Source of the DNA: Parvularcula bermudensis HTCC2503
GTDB lineage: Bacteria; Pseudomonadota; Alphaproteobacteria; Caulobacterales; Parvularculaceae
Assembly (NCBI RefSeq): GCF_000152825.2
Contig: NC_014414.1
Span: forward strand, 372,001-436,000
Direction of reading: 5' to 3'
Length of the DNA stretch: 64,000 bases
This document shows positions 48,259-57,405 of the stretch, one piece after another. Each line of letters starts with the position of its first letter. Position 1 is the stretch's first letter. A program made the position numbers and the translations under genes. The notes beneath the pieces were generated by a model. That model saw only the letters and a program-made list of their open reading frames with translations, was not told the DNA's origin and ran no database searches.

Positions 48259-48894
48259 CTACCATTGATTGAAATCAGGCAGCACCCGGACGCACCAGGC
48301 CGATGAGACGATGATTGCCCCCCCATACCAAACCCCAATGTACCAGAGGCTCGTATAAGGACAGATGAGCGAAAAGAGAGTCGCGCCGAACGCGCCGCCC
48401 GTCAGCCCGATCAGGAGGGCCGTCCGACCCGGCTGCACCGAAGCGGCTCGGGTCATTAAGAGCCCCATGGCAAAGCAGACGGGAAGCGACAGCAGCGTAA
48501 TCGCCGACAAACATCCAAGCCCCTGACGTGGCAAAAGGGTGGCCTCGAGACCCGGCCCCATCGCGTAATCGAAGCTCATCAGCCCCATCAGCCCCACCGC
48601 CGAGCCCCCCGCCAAAATCACCGGATCGAGCCGGCGGGCGGTCGCCTCAAAGCTGTGCAGCGCCGCGGCCAGAGAGGTCACAAACAACGAGCTGAACAGC
48701 ACGATCTTCATGATCATCTGCCGCGGCGCGGCGTCGACATAAGCGGCGAATCGCTCAGGATCGAAAAAGTACGAAAAGCCAATCACCTCGACCAGCACCA
48801 CAAGGGCAATGATCACCAAATCCTGCGCGCCGCGGCGGCGGGCAACCGGCTGAGCTGTCGCCGCAAGGCCCTCAATGAACGACATATTACTCAT
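48259..48894 (-). CDS. nrsF: NrsF-type (DUF1109) membrane anti-sigma factor
   Basis: A 211-residue protein with six predicted helices. The DUF1109 end pattern is present (LGCLSAITLLSLPV, then a Gly-rich helix, SLICPYTSLWYIGVWYG). Four cysteines lie at 128, 140, 178 and 201. Cys128 and Cys178 fall where the Caulobacter NrsF carries the two cysteines needed to hold its sigma factor. The gene overlaps the ECF sigma gene by eight bases. By analogy it holds the sigma factor at the membrane until heavy-metal or oxidative stress. The family is known, and the signal here is inferred. Confidence 0.85.
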   Translation of the reverse strand: MSNMSFIEGLAATAQPVARRRGAQDLVIIALVVLVEVIGFSYFFDPERFAAYVDAAPRQMIMKIVLFSSLFVTSLAAALHSFEATARRLDPVILAGGSAVGLMGLMSFDYAMGPGLEATLLPRQGLGCLSAITLLSLPVCFAMGLLMTRAASVQPGRTALLIGLTGGAFGATLFSLICPYTSLWYIGVWYGGAIIVSSAWCVRVLPDFNQW

Positions 48895-49459
48895 GGGACT
48901 TCTCCAGGAGTTTCACTAGTTTTTTCCGTGCACGGTGGATATTGACCTTGACCAAAGACGCGCTTTGACCTGTCGCCACCGAAATTTCTTCGATTGAGCG
49001 CCCTTCCACCTTCGCCAACCGCAATACCTCTGCCTGAGCGGGGGGGAGGTGTGTCATCACCTTTTGCAACAGGATCCGGGAGAGAACGCTCTCTTCGTGA
49101 CTGTCGATTCCGTGATCGTCGGTGAGCTCAGCCTCTTCTGCGCGATAAGCCGCGCGCAGACCGTCGAGCCATTTGAACCGGGCAATCGCGACGAACCAGG
49201 GGGGAAAGGGCCGCGACGGATCGTAGGTATGCCGCTTGCGATGGACCGCCAAGAGCGTTTCCTGAATCGCATCGTCGATCCGCTCATGGGCGAGACGGCG
49301 CGGGAGATAGAGGCGAAGCCACTGATCGCAAAGGCTCAACGCCTCGGTATAGGCGGCCTTATCGCCCTTTTGCGCTTTCGCCATCAGCGCCCCGCACGGG
49401 CTGAGATCCACCTGGTGGATGGGTGTCCGGGACGCCTTTGTAAAATCGACGATGGTCAT
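48887..49459 (-). CDS. ECF sigma factor, SigF/ECF16-like
   Basis: A 190-residue group IV sigma factor. Region 2 (about 25-105) has DDAIQETLLAVHRKRHTYDPSRPFPPW, and region 4 (about 130-185) has LPPAQAEVLRLAKVEGRSIEEIS and the recognition helix SASLVKVNIHRARKKL. I start at 49459 because GGGGAG is six bases upstream. An ATG two codons earlier is too close to it. The gene overlaps the DUF1109 gene, sits between uppS and cdsA, and has a promoter of its own predicted type just upstream. Confidence 0.9.
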   Translation of the reverse strand: MTIVDFTKASRTPIHQVDLSPCGALMAKAQKGDKAAYTEALSLCDQWLRLYLPRRLAHERIDDAIQETLLAVHRKRHTYDPSRPFPPWFVAIARFKWLDGLRAAYRAEEAELTDDHGIDSHEESVLSRILLQKVMTHLPPAQAEVLRLAKVEGRSIEEISVATGQSASLVKVNIHRARKKLVKLLEKSHE

Positions 49460-49488
49460 CACCATCTCCCCCCATCAGATCAAAGGGA

Positions 49489-49516
49489 TATTCGGCTCTG
49501 ATCTCGTCCAGGTTAC
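49489..49516 (-). promoter_or_regulatory. Predicted autoregulatory ECF promoter, GTAACC-N16-CGAAT
   Basis: On the minus strand GTAACC (49511-49516) is followed by exactly 16 bases and CGAATA (49489-49494). This is the promoter form reported for Caulobacter SigF-type (DUF1109-linked) ECF factors. The expected transcript would start near 49482, about 23 bases before the sigma start codon. It occupies the 67-base gap right after the uppS stop. Confidence 0.75.
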
Positions 49517-49532
49517 GTCGCGCGACAGCGTT

Positions 49533-50303
49533 TTAGCGCCCACCGAACCGGCGGTTGCGACCTCGATAGATGTCGACCGCCTCGCGGAAGGCGGCCTCAT
49601 CGAAATCGGGCCATAAACAGTCCATGAAAATGAACTCCGAATAGGCGGCCTGCCATAGGAGAAAGTTCGACAGCCGCTGTTCGCCGCTGGTCCGAATGAC
49701 AAGGTCGGGGTCCGGGGCATTCGCGGTGTCGAGCGTGTCGCCGATGACGCGCTCGTCAATGGCCTCGACATCCAAGGTCCCAGACGCGACTTGCTCGGCT
49801 AAGCTTGATACCGCCCGAACCAGCTCATCACGCCCCCCATAATTAAAGGCGATCTGAAGCGTATATCCCTTGTTATCGGCGGTTTGACGTTCTGCCTGCT
49901 CGACCATTTCCCGAATATCGTTGGGGAGCGTTCGGCGATCGCCGATAATGCGGACCCTGATCCCCTCTTCCACCAAATCGGCCAAGTCCTTTTCGAAGAA
50001 TTGCCGCAACAGCCCCATGAGGTGCCGGACCTCCCATTCGGGGCGATTCCAGTTCTCCGTTGAAAAACTGTAGAGAGTGAGATGGCTGAGGCCGAGATCC
50101 TTGGCCGCCTCCACAGCCCGGCGTGCGGCCTCCATACCTTCCTGGTGGCCACGCAGACGAGAGACGCCGTGCTTTTTCGCCCACCGACCATTGCCGTCCA
50201 TGATGATGGCCACGTGACGAAGAGATTTTTCCTCCTCATCACCGGCTCCGGGCATGCTCGCGGCCATGCGTTGAGCGAGCCGACGCGGCGCGTTGACGTC
50301 CAT
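49533..50303 (-). CDS. uppS: Undecaprenyl diphosphate synthase
   Basis: A 256-residue cis-prenyltransferase that makes the lipid carrier for peptidoglycan. It has the catalytic Asp motif IIMDGNGRWAKKHG, SFSTENWNRP, and the C-terminal DLVIRTSGEQRLSNFLLWQ. It follows frr by 67 bases. Normally it is joined to cdsA, but here the ECF/NrsF pair intervenes. Confidence 0.96.
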   Translation of the reverse strand: MDVNAPRRLAQRMAASMPGAGDEEEKSLRHVAIIMDGNGRWAKKHGVSRLRGHQEGMEAARRAVEAAKDLGLSHLTLYSFSTENWNRPEWEVRHLMGLLRQFFEKDLADLVEEGIRVRIIGDRRTLPNDIREMVEQAERQTADNKGYTLQIAFNYGGRDELVRAVSSLAEQVASGTLDVEAIDERVIGDTLDTANAPDPDLVIRTSGEQRLSNFLLWQAAYSEFIFMDCLWPDFDEAAFREAVDIYRGRNRRFGGR

Positions 50304-50370
50304 AACCCCTTCTCTCCTTTAGGAGTGGGCAGTTGTGAGAGGCTCCCTAAGGGGGGCCAGCAGCGGCAGG

Positions 50371-50922
50371 TTAAACCTGCATGATTTCTTTTTCCTTTTG
50401 CGCGTGCATCTGATCGATCTCCTTGACCTTGGCATCGGTCAATTTCTGGACCTCCTCGGACATCCGCTTCTGGTCATCCTCCGAGACGCCCTCTGCTTTT
50501 TTGGCCTCTTCCATCCCATCGCGCCGGACATTCCTAATCGCCACTTTCGCCGCTTCGGCATATTTGCCTGTGAGCTTTGCGAGGTCGCGCCGGCGTTCTT
50601 CGGTCATTGGCGGCATGGGCACGCGAACGGTTTGTCCATCTGTCACGGGATTGAGGTCAAGACCGGACTCCCGGATCCCCTTCTCCACCGCCGAGACGAG
50701 GCCCTTATCCCACACCTGTACCGAAAGGGTGCGCGCATCGGGCACGCCAACCGTGCCGACCTGGTTCAAGGGCATCTCCGAGCCATAGGCGTTCACGGTG
50801 ACCGGATCGAGCAGGCTGATCGTGGCACGCCCCGAGCGCAGACCGGCATACTCCGATTTCAGCGAGGCGATGGCACCATCCATCCGCTTTTCGAGTTCCT
50901 TCATGTCCGGGCCATCGGCCAT
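50371..50922 (-). CDS. frr: Ribosome recycling factor
   Basis: The 183-residue protein has the usual size and starts with the MDGAIASLKSEYAGLRSGRA helix. It also has the VPDARTL and NPVTDGQTVRVPMPP segments and the long C-terminal helix. It splits post-termination ribosomes together with EF-G. It follows pyrH in the standard order. Confidence 0.97.
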   Translation of the reverse strand: MADGPDMKELEKRMDGAIASLKSEYAGLRSGRATISLLDPVTVNAYGSEMPLNQVGTVGVPDARTLSVQVWDKGLVSAVEKGIRESGLDLNPVTDGQTVRVPMPPMTEERRRDLAKLTGKYAEAAKVAIRNVRRDGMEEAKKAEGVSEDDQKRMSEEVQKLTDAKVKEIDQMHAQKEKEIMQV

Positions 50923-51036
50923 AGTGCACTCCTTTTTCGTGGGGGGACCCTATCCGCTAAAGAAGGGCTTATGCCGCAACAAGGGAAAGAGCCCAAGACG
51001 CTCCACCGGCTTTTTCCGACACGGCCGGTGTCAGCC

Positions 51037-51774
51037 TCAGGCAGGGTCCGAATCGGCGATGGTTGTAAAGCGTCCTTGACCGGATACCGGGCCGCCAATG
51101 CCATCTTTGAGGGAAAAGACAAGGATCGGAATGGCATTCTCCCTGGTGATCGAGATCGCCGCTTGATCCATCACCCGCAAATCGTTGCGCAGCACGTCCA
51201 TGTAGGACAGCCGCTCATAGCGCTGCGCGGAGGGGTCACTTTTGGGATCCGCCGAATAAACCCCATCGACTTGCGTGCCCTTCAACAGCGCATCACACCC
51301 CATTTCAGCTGCGCGGAGGGCGGCGGCGGTATCGGTGGTGAAGAACGGATTGCCCGACCCGGCCGCGAAGATGACGACAATGCCCTTTGTCAAATGACGT
51401 AAGGCCCGGCGCCGAATATAGGGCTCACAAACCTCGGTCATCGTGATCGCCGACATGACCCGAGTTTCGACATCGATCGCCTCAAGGGCGTTCTGGACCG
51501 CAAGGGCGTTCATCACAGTGGCCAACATGCCCATGTAATCGGCGCTGGCCCGTTCCATCCCCCTGGCCGCCATTTGCAGACCACGGAAAATATTCCCGCC
51601 CCCGACGACAAGACAGATTTCCGCCCCCATCTCCCGCGCCGCTTTCACTTCTCTGGCGATGCGCTCGACGGTTTCGAGATCGATGCCGAACTCTTTCTCT
51701 CCCATCAGCGCCTCGCCCGAGAGTTTAAGGCAGATACGACGATAGCGCGGCGTCTGGGCGGCCTGATCGGTCAT
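51037..51774 (-). CDS. pyrH: UMP kinase
   Basis: A 245-residue hexameric kinase making UDP. The N-terminal [10 protein letters not shown] and [10 protein letters not shown] motifs and the [20 protein letters not shown] region are clear. It lies after tsf in most relatives. Here a membrane kinase-like gene (51874-53328) is inserted between them. Confidence 0.97.
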   Translation of the reverse strand: MTDQAAQTPRYRRICLKLSGEALMGEKEFGIDLETVERIAREVKAAREMGAEICLVVGGGNIFRGLQMAARGMERASADYMGMLATVMNALAVQNALEAIDVETRVMSAITMTEVCEPYIRRRALRHLTKGIVVIFAAGSGNPFFTTDTAAALRAAEMGCDALLKGTQVDGVYSADPKSDPSAQRYERLSYMDVLRNDLRVMDQAAISITRENAIPILVFSLKDGIGGPVSGQGRFTTIADSDPA

Positions 51775-51873
51775 CTCGCAAGATCCCTTGGAAACTTGGA
51801 GGCCATTATCAGAACGAGGGCGACCAAGCTAGGCCGGTTCGCCCCTCAGATCCCATCTATCGGCAAAGGGGGC

Positions 51874-53328
51874 CTATTCCCGCGAGGCGTTCGGCTGACT
51901 GGTCGGCGCGGTGTTCATGGGGGAGTGTTGTGTGTGGGGGAGGCGCGCAACGAAGGTGAGAAACGCCGTACGCACATTGTCTTCCCGAACTGAAATCAAC
52001 AGGTCGGCGCCGATCTCCGCTGCCCGGCGATGGGTTTCCTCGGCTCCACGATCGAGCGCCGCCTCATCCGTCGCGCGATCGGTGACCGAAAGCCTGATCG
52101 TCGCCTCCTGATTCCGTCGTTCCGCATCGATACTGACCAACATATTCGGCGCCGCCGTGCTGCCCAGGAGGTCGCTGAGGAGCGTTTTGAGAGCCGCCAG
52201 GAGTTTGTCTTCCACCGCCCAGATCTCGGCGGGAACAGCCCTGCCGACATGAAAGATGAGGTGCACGCCCGCCTCGAGCGCGGCGCCGACCAGCACTGCT
52301 TCGAGACGGGCGACCATGGCCGCCATCGACACCCGCTTGAGCGGGGGGGGACGATTGGGCCGAGCCGCCGCCGGGGGCGCGGCTTGAAACCCTAATGAAC
52401 TGGTGGCGCCCTCTGCGGATTCAGCGATCATCCGCACATAACGCCGTTGGTCCTCGTCAAGGGGGGTCGAGAGCAAGAGCTCACTCAGACTCGCAATCCC
52501 CCCCAGGGGTGAGCGCATCGCATGGGCGGTCACCGAGGCCTCCATGGCCGCCGACTTCAGATCGGCAACCCCACGGCCCGGATCAACCGCCACCTTCTTT
52601 TCACGAGCATGCCGTTCCTGACGGGCGCGGCGTGATAATCGACGGAAGACCACCAATTGCGCCACAAGCGAGGGCAACGCGATGCCGCTCATCACCAGCG
52701 CGAAGGCATAGTCGGCCGCGCCGGGATAGACGCCGGGCGCGGAAAGCCCCCCGCGCTTGAGAGCGATATAGGGAATGATCATCGCGGCCGTGAACAGGAG
52801 GGAAAACACGATCCGACGATTACGGGTGCGATGGCTCAGCGCGAGGAGACAAGCCGGCGTCAACGCGACGACCATGAGCGACATCGCCCCGACAAGGGCC
52901 GCGACATTGAGGACCGTCCAGCGCGCCCCATCGCCCATCAAGAGAACCGGGCCGGTCAAAAACGCGAGAACGAGGGGCCCCACCCCAGCGGACAGTTTCG
53001 TCGAGACCCCACAATCGGGACGGTTCGCCAAATAGCCAAAGCCCCCGATCCCGAAAACCGCGAGGCCCAGTTGGAGCCCATAGGCCATAAGGGTGAGGCT
53101 GGTATCATCCCCGAAGCTATACCCCGCTGCATAAGCAGCGATGGGGGCACTCAAAAACAGGGACAAGCCAAGCCCCAAGCCCGCCAGCACGATCCATTTC
53201 ATCTTGCTGAGACCGCGTCGACCCGTGCCGCGAAAGAACAATATCGAAACTGTCAGCGCCATCAAATAGAAGAGGCCCACGGCCATCAAAGCCGCCTCGA
53301 ATTGCCCTTCATTTGTCTGGAACGCCAC
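51874..53328 (-). CDS. Seven-helix membrane protein with degenerate histidine-kinase core
   Basis: A 484-residue protein. About seven hydrophobic helices (from residue 12 to about 228) form a membrane sensor of unknown type. A basic linker follows, then a DHp-like helix with His269 in AHAMRSPLGG. The acidic residue that normally follows the histidine (HE or HD) is replaced by alanine. The ATPase region (about 360-470) keeps only scattered similarity, and I find no DxGxG, GxGLGL or clear N-box motif. It may therefore act as a phosphotransferase or pseudokinase. The A+T-rich promoter region upstream and the terminator after tsf suggest separate transcription from the flanking translation genes. 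The stop lies 99 bases before pyrH. Confidence 0.75.
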   Translation of the reverse strand: MAFQTNEGQFEAALMAVGLFYLMALTVSILFFRGTGRRGLSKMKWIVLAGLGLGLSLFLSAPIAAYAAGYSFGDDTSLTLMAYGLQLGLAVFGIGGFGYLANRPDCGVSTKLSAGVGPLVLAFLTGPVLLMGDGARWTVLNVAALVGAMSLMVVALTPACLLALSHRTRNRRIVFSLLFTAAMIIPYIALKRGGLSAPGVYPGAADYAFALVMSGIALPSLVAQLVVFRRLSRRARQERHAREKKVAVDPGRGVADLKSAAMEASVTAHAMRSPLGGIASLSELLLSTPLDEDQRRYVRMIAESAEGATSSLGFQAAPPAAARPNRPPPLKRVSMAAMVARLEAVLVGAALEAGVHLIFHVGRAVPAEIWAVEDKLLAALKTLLSDLLGSTAAPNMLVSIDAERRNQEATIRLSVTDRATDEAALDRGAEETHRRAAEIGADLLISVREDNVRTAFLTFVARLPHTQHSPMNTAPTSQPNASRE

Positions 53329-53505
53329 AGCTAAGCCATTTTCCGAGTAATTGATCGACTGATCGTAGCGTAAATGGCTTAGGCGAAGGTAAAGTCCTTA
53401 ATACGATTGTATGTAATAAATTTATACTATCTATAAACGCTACCTTACTTTGAATTGAATTTTCATTTGTTATTAACTGACCAATAAACATTCGCATTCA
53501 GCCAC
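53329..53505 (-). promoter_or_regulatory. A+T-rich upstream region of the kinase-like gene
   Basis: The stretch 53380-53490 is markedly A+T-rich compared with the rest of the window and lies between the tsf terminator and the kinase-like start. It is the likely promoter of that gene. No single pair of hexamers is convincing. Confidence 0.4.
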
Positions 53506-53533
53506 AAAAAAGGGCCCCGCCATAGCGGGGCCC
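53506..53533 (-). terminator. Rho-independent terminator after tsf
   Basis: On the minus strand GGGCCCCGC and its perfect complement (arms 53512-53520 and 53525-53533) with a 4-base loop are followed by six T. It lies 33 bases after the tsf stop. Confidence 0.93.
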
Positions 53534-53565
53534 TATGAGGCTCTCGTCTCGTAAAGCCGAGCCGA

Positions 53566-54492
53566 TTATTTTTGGGTCATCGCCGCGACTTCGGCCGCAA
53601 AGTCTTCTTCTTCCTTTGCGATCCCCTCACCCAATTCGAAGCGCACAAATCCCGTGAGCGTCACCTCGGCGCCCACTTCGGCCTTCGCGTCCGCGACGAC
53701 CGTTTTCACAGGGCGCTCATTGTCGATGACGAAAATCTGCTCGAGGAGGACGCTCTCCTGATAGAATTTCTGCAGGCGACCCTCGACCATTTTCTCAATG
53801 ATGTTTTCAGGTTTTCCGGACGCGCGGGCCTGGTCGGCCAAGACCGACTTCTCCCGCTCCACCACCTCTTGATCGAGTTCGGCAACGTTCAGCGCCAAGG
53901 GGCGCGCGGCCGCAATGTGCATGGCCAATTGGCGGCCAAGGCTTTGCAACGCCTCGCCTTTCCCGCTCGATTTGAGCGCGACGAGCACGACGATTTTCCC
54001 CGCCTGATCGGCGATCTGCGTATGAACGTAGGGAACCACGGTGCCCTCGTCGACGGATAGGCCCGCCGCCCGCCGCAAGGTCAAGTTCTCGCCGATCTGT
54101 CCGACCATTTCCGCGATGTGATCCGAAACGGATTTCCCAGCGCCGGGATAATCGGCCGATGTGAGAGCGCCGAAATCGCCGTCCACCGACAGCGCCACCT
54201 GCGCGATGTCCCCCACCATTTTCTGGAAGGTTTCGTTCCGTGCCACAAAATCGGTTTCCGAGTTCACCTCGACCACCGCCCCCTTGGCGCCGTCCACCGC
54301 ATAGGCGACCAGACCGTCGGCCGCTGTCCGACCCGCCTTCTTCGCCGCCTTGGCGAGGCCCTTTTTGCGGAGCCAATCGACGGCCTGCTCCATATCGCCG
54401 TCGGTCTCGTTCAGAGCCGCTTTGCAATCCATCATCCCCGCGCCGGTCTTGTCGCGCAGGTCTTTCACCATTTTCGCCGTGATGTCGGCCAT
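53566..54492 (-). CDS. tsf: Elongation factor Ts
   Basis: A 308-residue nucleotide-exchange factor for EF-Tu. The N-terminal [19 protein letters not shown], the [13 protein letters not shown] core and the C-terminal [11 protein letters not shown] are all present. It ends with a strong terminator, so the usual tsf-pyrH read-through is probably reduced here. Confidence 0.97.
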   Translation of the reverse strand: MADITAKMVKDLRDKTGAGMMDCKAALNETDGDMEQAVDWLRKKGLAKAAKKAGRTAADGLVAYAVDGAKGAVVEVNSETDFVARNETFQKMVGDIAQVALSVDGDFGALTSADYPGAGKSVSDHIAEMVGQIGENLTLRRAAGLSVDEGTVVPYVHTQIADQAGKIVVLVALKSSGKGEALQSLGRQLAMHIAAARPLALNVAELDQEVVEREKSVLADQARASGKPENIIEKMVEGRLQKFYQESVLLEQIFVIDNERPVKTVVADAKAEVGAEVTLTGFVRFELGEGIAKEEEDFAAEVAAMTQK

Positions 54493-54790
54493 GGAACCCT
54501 CCTGGTGGTGGAAATCAGGCAGCGTCGCGCAGCTGCCTCTGTCTGGCGGGGCTTTGGTCTCACCCCGTATGGCTGGTCAAGGGACGAACCGCCCCCTGCC
54601 CTGACTTTTCTTCTCATCTCGGAGCCGCCCCAGCACCCGTCTCGGTTAGAGCCTGACGGGAGATCTAACGGCCTATCGTCTGGCGCTTGCCTCTGACGTT
54701 TGGTCTCCGGCGCTGCGCCCCCTTGAGGGCACAGCATGGCGGCCGCCCAAAAGGGCTGGGATCTGGGGCGAGCGCCCCACCGCGTCAGTC
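54493..54790. other. rpsB-tsf intergenic region
   Basis: These 298 bases hold a 6-bp stem CCCGTC/GACGGG (54636-54660) and GC-rich stretches near 54700-54780 that could fold, but there is no clear T-run. The region may modulate tsf expression after rpsB, and I see no gene. Confidence 0.35.
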
Positions 54791-55711
54791 TTATGACGAG
54801 GGGGCGGGCTCTTGATCTTTCTCGGCTTCACGCGCTTGGGCGTCGAGTTCCTGTGCCAGAACCTCTTCGCCCTCGGCATTTGTCACCGCGCCTTGATCCT
54901 CAGCCCCAAGAGCAACACCCTCGCTGGCCTCTGTCGCGGCCGGATCCATGACCTCAGCCTCCGCAAGGGCGGTCTCATCGGGCAGCTCCTCAAGCTCGCC
55001 GAGATCTTCGCCGAATTCCAGGGCAGAGGCGGACAGCCCGTCGATCACAGCATCGGCGACGAGATTGCAATAAAGGCTGATCGCCCTTGAGGCATCGTCA
55101 TTCCCCGGAATGATGTAATCGACCCCTTCGGGAGAGCAATTCGTGTCAACGACCGCCACGACGGGGATGCCGAGTTTTTTGGCTTCCTTGATGGCGATGT
55201 CTTCTTTGTTCACATCGATCACGAACATCAGATCCGGCAGGCCGCCCATTTCGCGAATACCGCCGAGAGACAATTCAAGCTTGTCCCGCTCGCGGGTCAT
55301 GTTGAGCTGCTCTTTCTTGGTAAACCCACGCGCCTCGGCTTCAAGGGATTCCTCGATCACCCGCATCCGCTGAATGGAGTTCGAAACGGTTTCCCAATTG
55401 GTGAGCGTCCCACCGAGCCAACGATTGTTCATGTAATATTGCGCACATCGACCCGCGGCCTCGGCCACCGGCTGTTGCGCTTGCCGCTTGGTGCCAACGA
55501 ACAGGACACGGCCACCGCCGGCCACAATGTCCCGCACCTTGACAAGGGCCTGGTGCAAAAGCGGAACGGTCTGAGACAGATCGATAATATGAATGCCGGA
55601 CCGGTCACCGAAAATATACTCCCGCATACGGGGATTCCAGCGGTGGGTCTGGTGGCCAAAGTGTACGCCCGCTTCCAGCAGCTGGCGCATAGTAAATTCA
55701 GGCAGTGCCAT
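54791..55711 (-). CDS. rpsB: 30S ribosomal protein S2 with acidic C-terminal extension
   Basis: A 306-residue S2. The conserved body runs from [15 protein letters not shown] to about residue 230 ([11 protein letters not shown]). The last 70 or so residues are rich in Glu, Ala and Asp (for example [13 protein letters not shown]), longer than E. coli S2 (241 aa). Such acidic tails occur in several alphaproteobacterial S2 proteins. It heads the translation and envelope gene series. Confidence 0.96.
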   Translation of the reverse strand: MALPEFTMRQLLEAGVHFGHQTHRWNPRMREYIFGDRSGIHIIDLSQTVPLLHQALVKVRDIVAGGGRVLFVGTKRQAQQPVAEAAGRCAQYYMNNRWLGGTLTNWETVSNSIQRMRVIEESLEAEARGFTKKEQLNMTRERDKLELSLGGIREMGGLPDLMFVIDVNKEDIAIKEAKKLGIPVVAVVDTNCSPEGVDYIIPGNDDASRAISLYCNLVADAVIDGLSASALEFGEDLGELEELPDETALAEAEVMDPAATEASEGVALGAEDQGAVTNAEGEEVLAQELDAQAREAEKDQEPAPSS

Positions 55712-56022
55712 GACTGCGATCCTTCCTTCGGTTGAGCCGCCGCGGGGAGGGGACAGCCCAAGGCCGCCACCGAAGTATGGTCCCCGCGTGAGGATTGAAC
55801 GGCAGTATTACGCGATCAGATCAACGGAGACAAGAGCCAAAAAACGCCCCCTCCCCCCCCGTTGGTCAAAGGAACTGGCTCCAAATCCGATCTCGATAAA
55901 AGACCCCTCCCTCTCTGAATCCGCCCCGCTTCACGGCCTTCGGCGTCGCGCCACCGGCGTGCCTGCCCCCCTTTTTCAGGGATGACCTGTCCACAGAAAA
56001 AGCTCGTCCTGACGCCAAACAC
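55712..56022. other. Upstream region of rpsB
   Basis: Together with the following terminator this is a gap of about 370 bases between the di-iron-like gene at 56085 and rpsB. It should contain the rpsB promoter and leader. Runs of C and G are frequent, and I recognise neither a ribosomal-protein leader fold nor a gene. Confidence 0.35.
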
Positions 56023-56049
56023 AAAAAAGCGGAGCCGAAGCTCCGCTTT
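56023..56049 (-). terminator. Terminator after the downstream PF10118-like gene
   Basis: A perfect 10-bp stem (arms 56026-56035 and 56040-56049, loop CGAA) is followed on the minus strand by a run of T that overlaps its base. It lies 36 bases after the stop at 56085. Confidence 0.9.
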
Positions 56050-56084
56050 CTATACGGGGTAAAACCGAGACCCAAAGAAGATCG

Positions 56085-56948
56085 TTAAGCAGCGGCAGAG
56101 GCCGTCGTCATCGGAGCAAGATCGGTCCACTGCTGAACCTCTTTCTCCGTCTTATCGAGGAGCTGACGGTTGTCATGGTCCCAAGGGTGGAAACCAGGCC
56201 GGAAATAATCGAACCACGCCGGGATCATGCGACGGAACAACCCAACGCGCCCCACCATGTGATCAAGAACGCTGCTCCACGTCTTACCAGAGAAGAGAAG
56301 CCCACGATCATGCATCATCACGATGATATGCTTCCAGATATAGTAAGCAAAGATGATCGTGGTCGGGATCATGATGAACGCCCGGATTGGATAGGCGAAT
56401 ACTCCGCAAACTTTTTGCATGACGTCGTAAGCCACGCCTTTATGCTCGGTCTCTTCGAGGGCGTGCCACGTCCAAGCGCGACGATACCGCTCATCGGCCC
56501 CGCCCAAAATTTCTTCGTGCTTGAGCGCTTCGTCGGCGAGAATGCCGGTGAAGTGCTCGAGACCACAGGTCACCGCGAGTTGAGTCCGTTTTGTCGTAAC
56601 TTTGCGGAGAAATCTGAGGAAGTTGCCGAGTTGCTTGTGCAGCTTCGTTGCCGAATATCCCTGCGCGTCCAGCTGCTTGTTGTACTGGACATGCTCACGC
56701 GTGTGCATGGCTTCTTGGGTCAAAAACACTTTGACCTGCTGTTGCAGCGTCGGATCGTCGACTTTGTCCCGAAAATTTTTCACGCTATCCATGAAAAACT
56801 TTTCGCCTTCCGGAAATAGCACCGACAGCGCATTGAAGACGATTGAGCGACCGGCGTCACCATTGAACCAGTCCACGCGCTCGGCAGCTTCAAAATGGAA
56901 GTGCTCGTTACGGGGTGTGAGATTCATCGAACGCGAAATGTCGTTCAT
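56085..56948 (-). CDS. PF10118-family protein, putative di-iron enzyme (copy 2)
   Basis: A 287-residue protein of the family named 'predicted metal-dependent hydrolase'. Read for metal ligands, it shows Glu49 (FPEGEKFF), ExxH at Glu79-His82 (QEAMHTREH), Glu131 (LEHF) and ExxH at Glu166-His169 (EETEHK). This is the E...ExxH...E...ExxH arrangement of ferritin-like four-helix di-iron proteins. A hydrophobic helix (about 186-212) and a WDHDN motif follow. The family function is unproven, and a di-iron oxygenase or hydroxylase role is my inference. It is a close paralogue of the gene 457 bases upstream and has its own terminator. Confidence 0.75.
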   Translation of the reverse strand: MNDISRSMNLTPRNEHFHFEAAERVDWFNGDAGRSIVFNALSVLFPEGEKFFMDSVKNFRDKVDDPTLQQQVKVFLTQEAMHTREHVQYNKQLDAQGYSATKLHKQLGNFLRFLRKVTTKRTQLAVTCGLEHFTGILADEALKHEEILGGADERYRRAWTWHALEETEHKGVAYDVMQKVCGVFAYPIRAFIMIPTTIIFAYYIWKHIIVMMHDRGLLFSGKTWSSVLDHMVGRVGLFRRMIPAWFDYFRPGFHPWDHDNRQLLDKTEKEVQQWTDLAPMTTASAAA

Positions 56949-57353
56949 CTTATTACCTCCCTGTTATCCACAGTGGCCGTTGGCGCGGCCCACCGTAAGA
57001 GCGTAGTTTCATCTACGCAGTTAAATTCATTTCAACAGCAATATGTCATTTTCTTCCCCCGGCGACAAGCCACCATCACAGTCTTCGTGAATGACGTCTC
57101 GTCGCAGGGGACGGGTTTTTCAACGCTCCCCCCGTCTTTAACAAATTGAGCGCCATTGCTCATTCCTTACTTTTCCCGGCGAAGAAGACGAAAAAGGGTT
57201 AATGTTTGCCGCTTAAGACAGAAGCCATCGGGCCGACACGACTCATCCTTGAGCACGCCCCCCGCAGCTTTTTGTGATTTATGTCAGCAATAAACTGTGT
57301 TGCACAAACGTGTCGGCAAGACACAATATTGCAGTGCACAATTGCAGCGCACC
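56949..57353. other. Gap between the two PF10118 paralogues
   Basis: These 405 bases must contain the promoter of the downstream copy. They include two adjacent 13-base near-repeats, ATTGCAGTGCACA (57328-57340) and ATTGCAGCGCACC (57341-57353), and a small stem GTGTC/GACAC at 57310-57324. No coding region is evident. Confidence 0.4.
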
Positions 57354-57378
57354 AAAAAAAGGGGCCCAGAAGGGCCCC
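57354..57378 (-). terminator. Terminator after the upstream PF10118-like gene
   Basis: A perfect 7-bp stem GGGGCCC/GGGCCCC (57361-57367 and 57372-57378) with loop AGAA is followed on the minus strand by seven T. It sits 27 bases after the stop. Confidence 0.92.
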
Positions 57379-57405
57379 ATAGTCGGGAGGAAAACGCGGA
57401 TGTGC

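Noticed and set aside
50335-51402. 355-codon open frame opposite frr and pyrH
   Set aside because: It runs across two well-identified genes and their gap on the other strand and shows no protein family.
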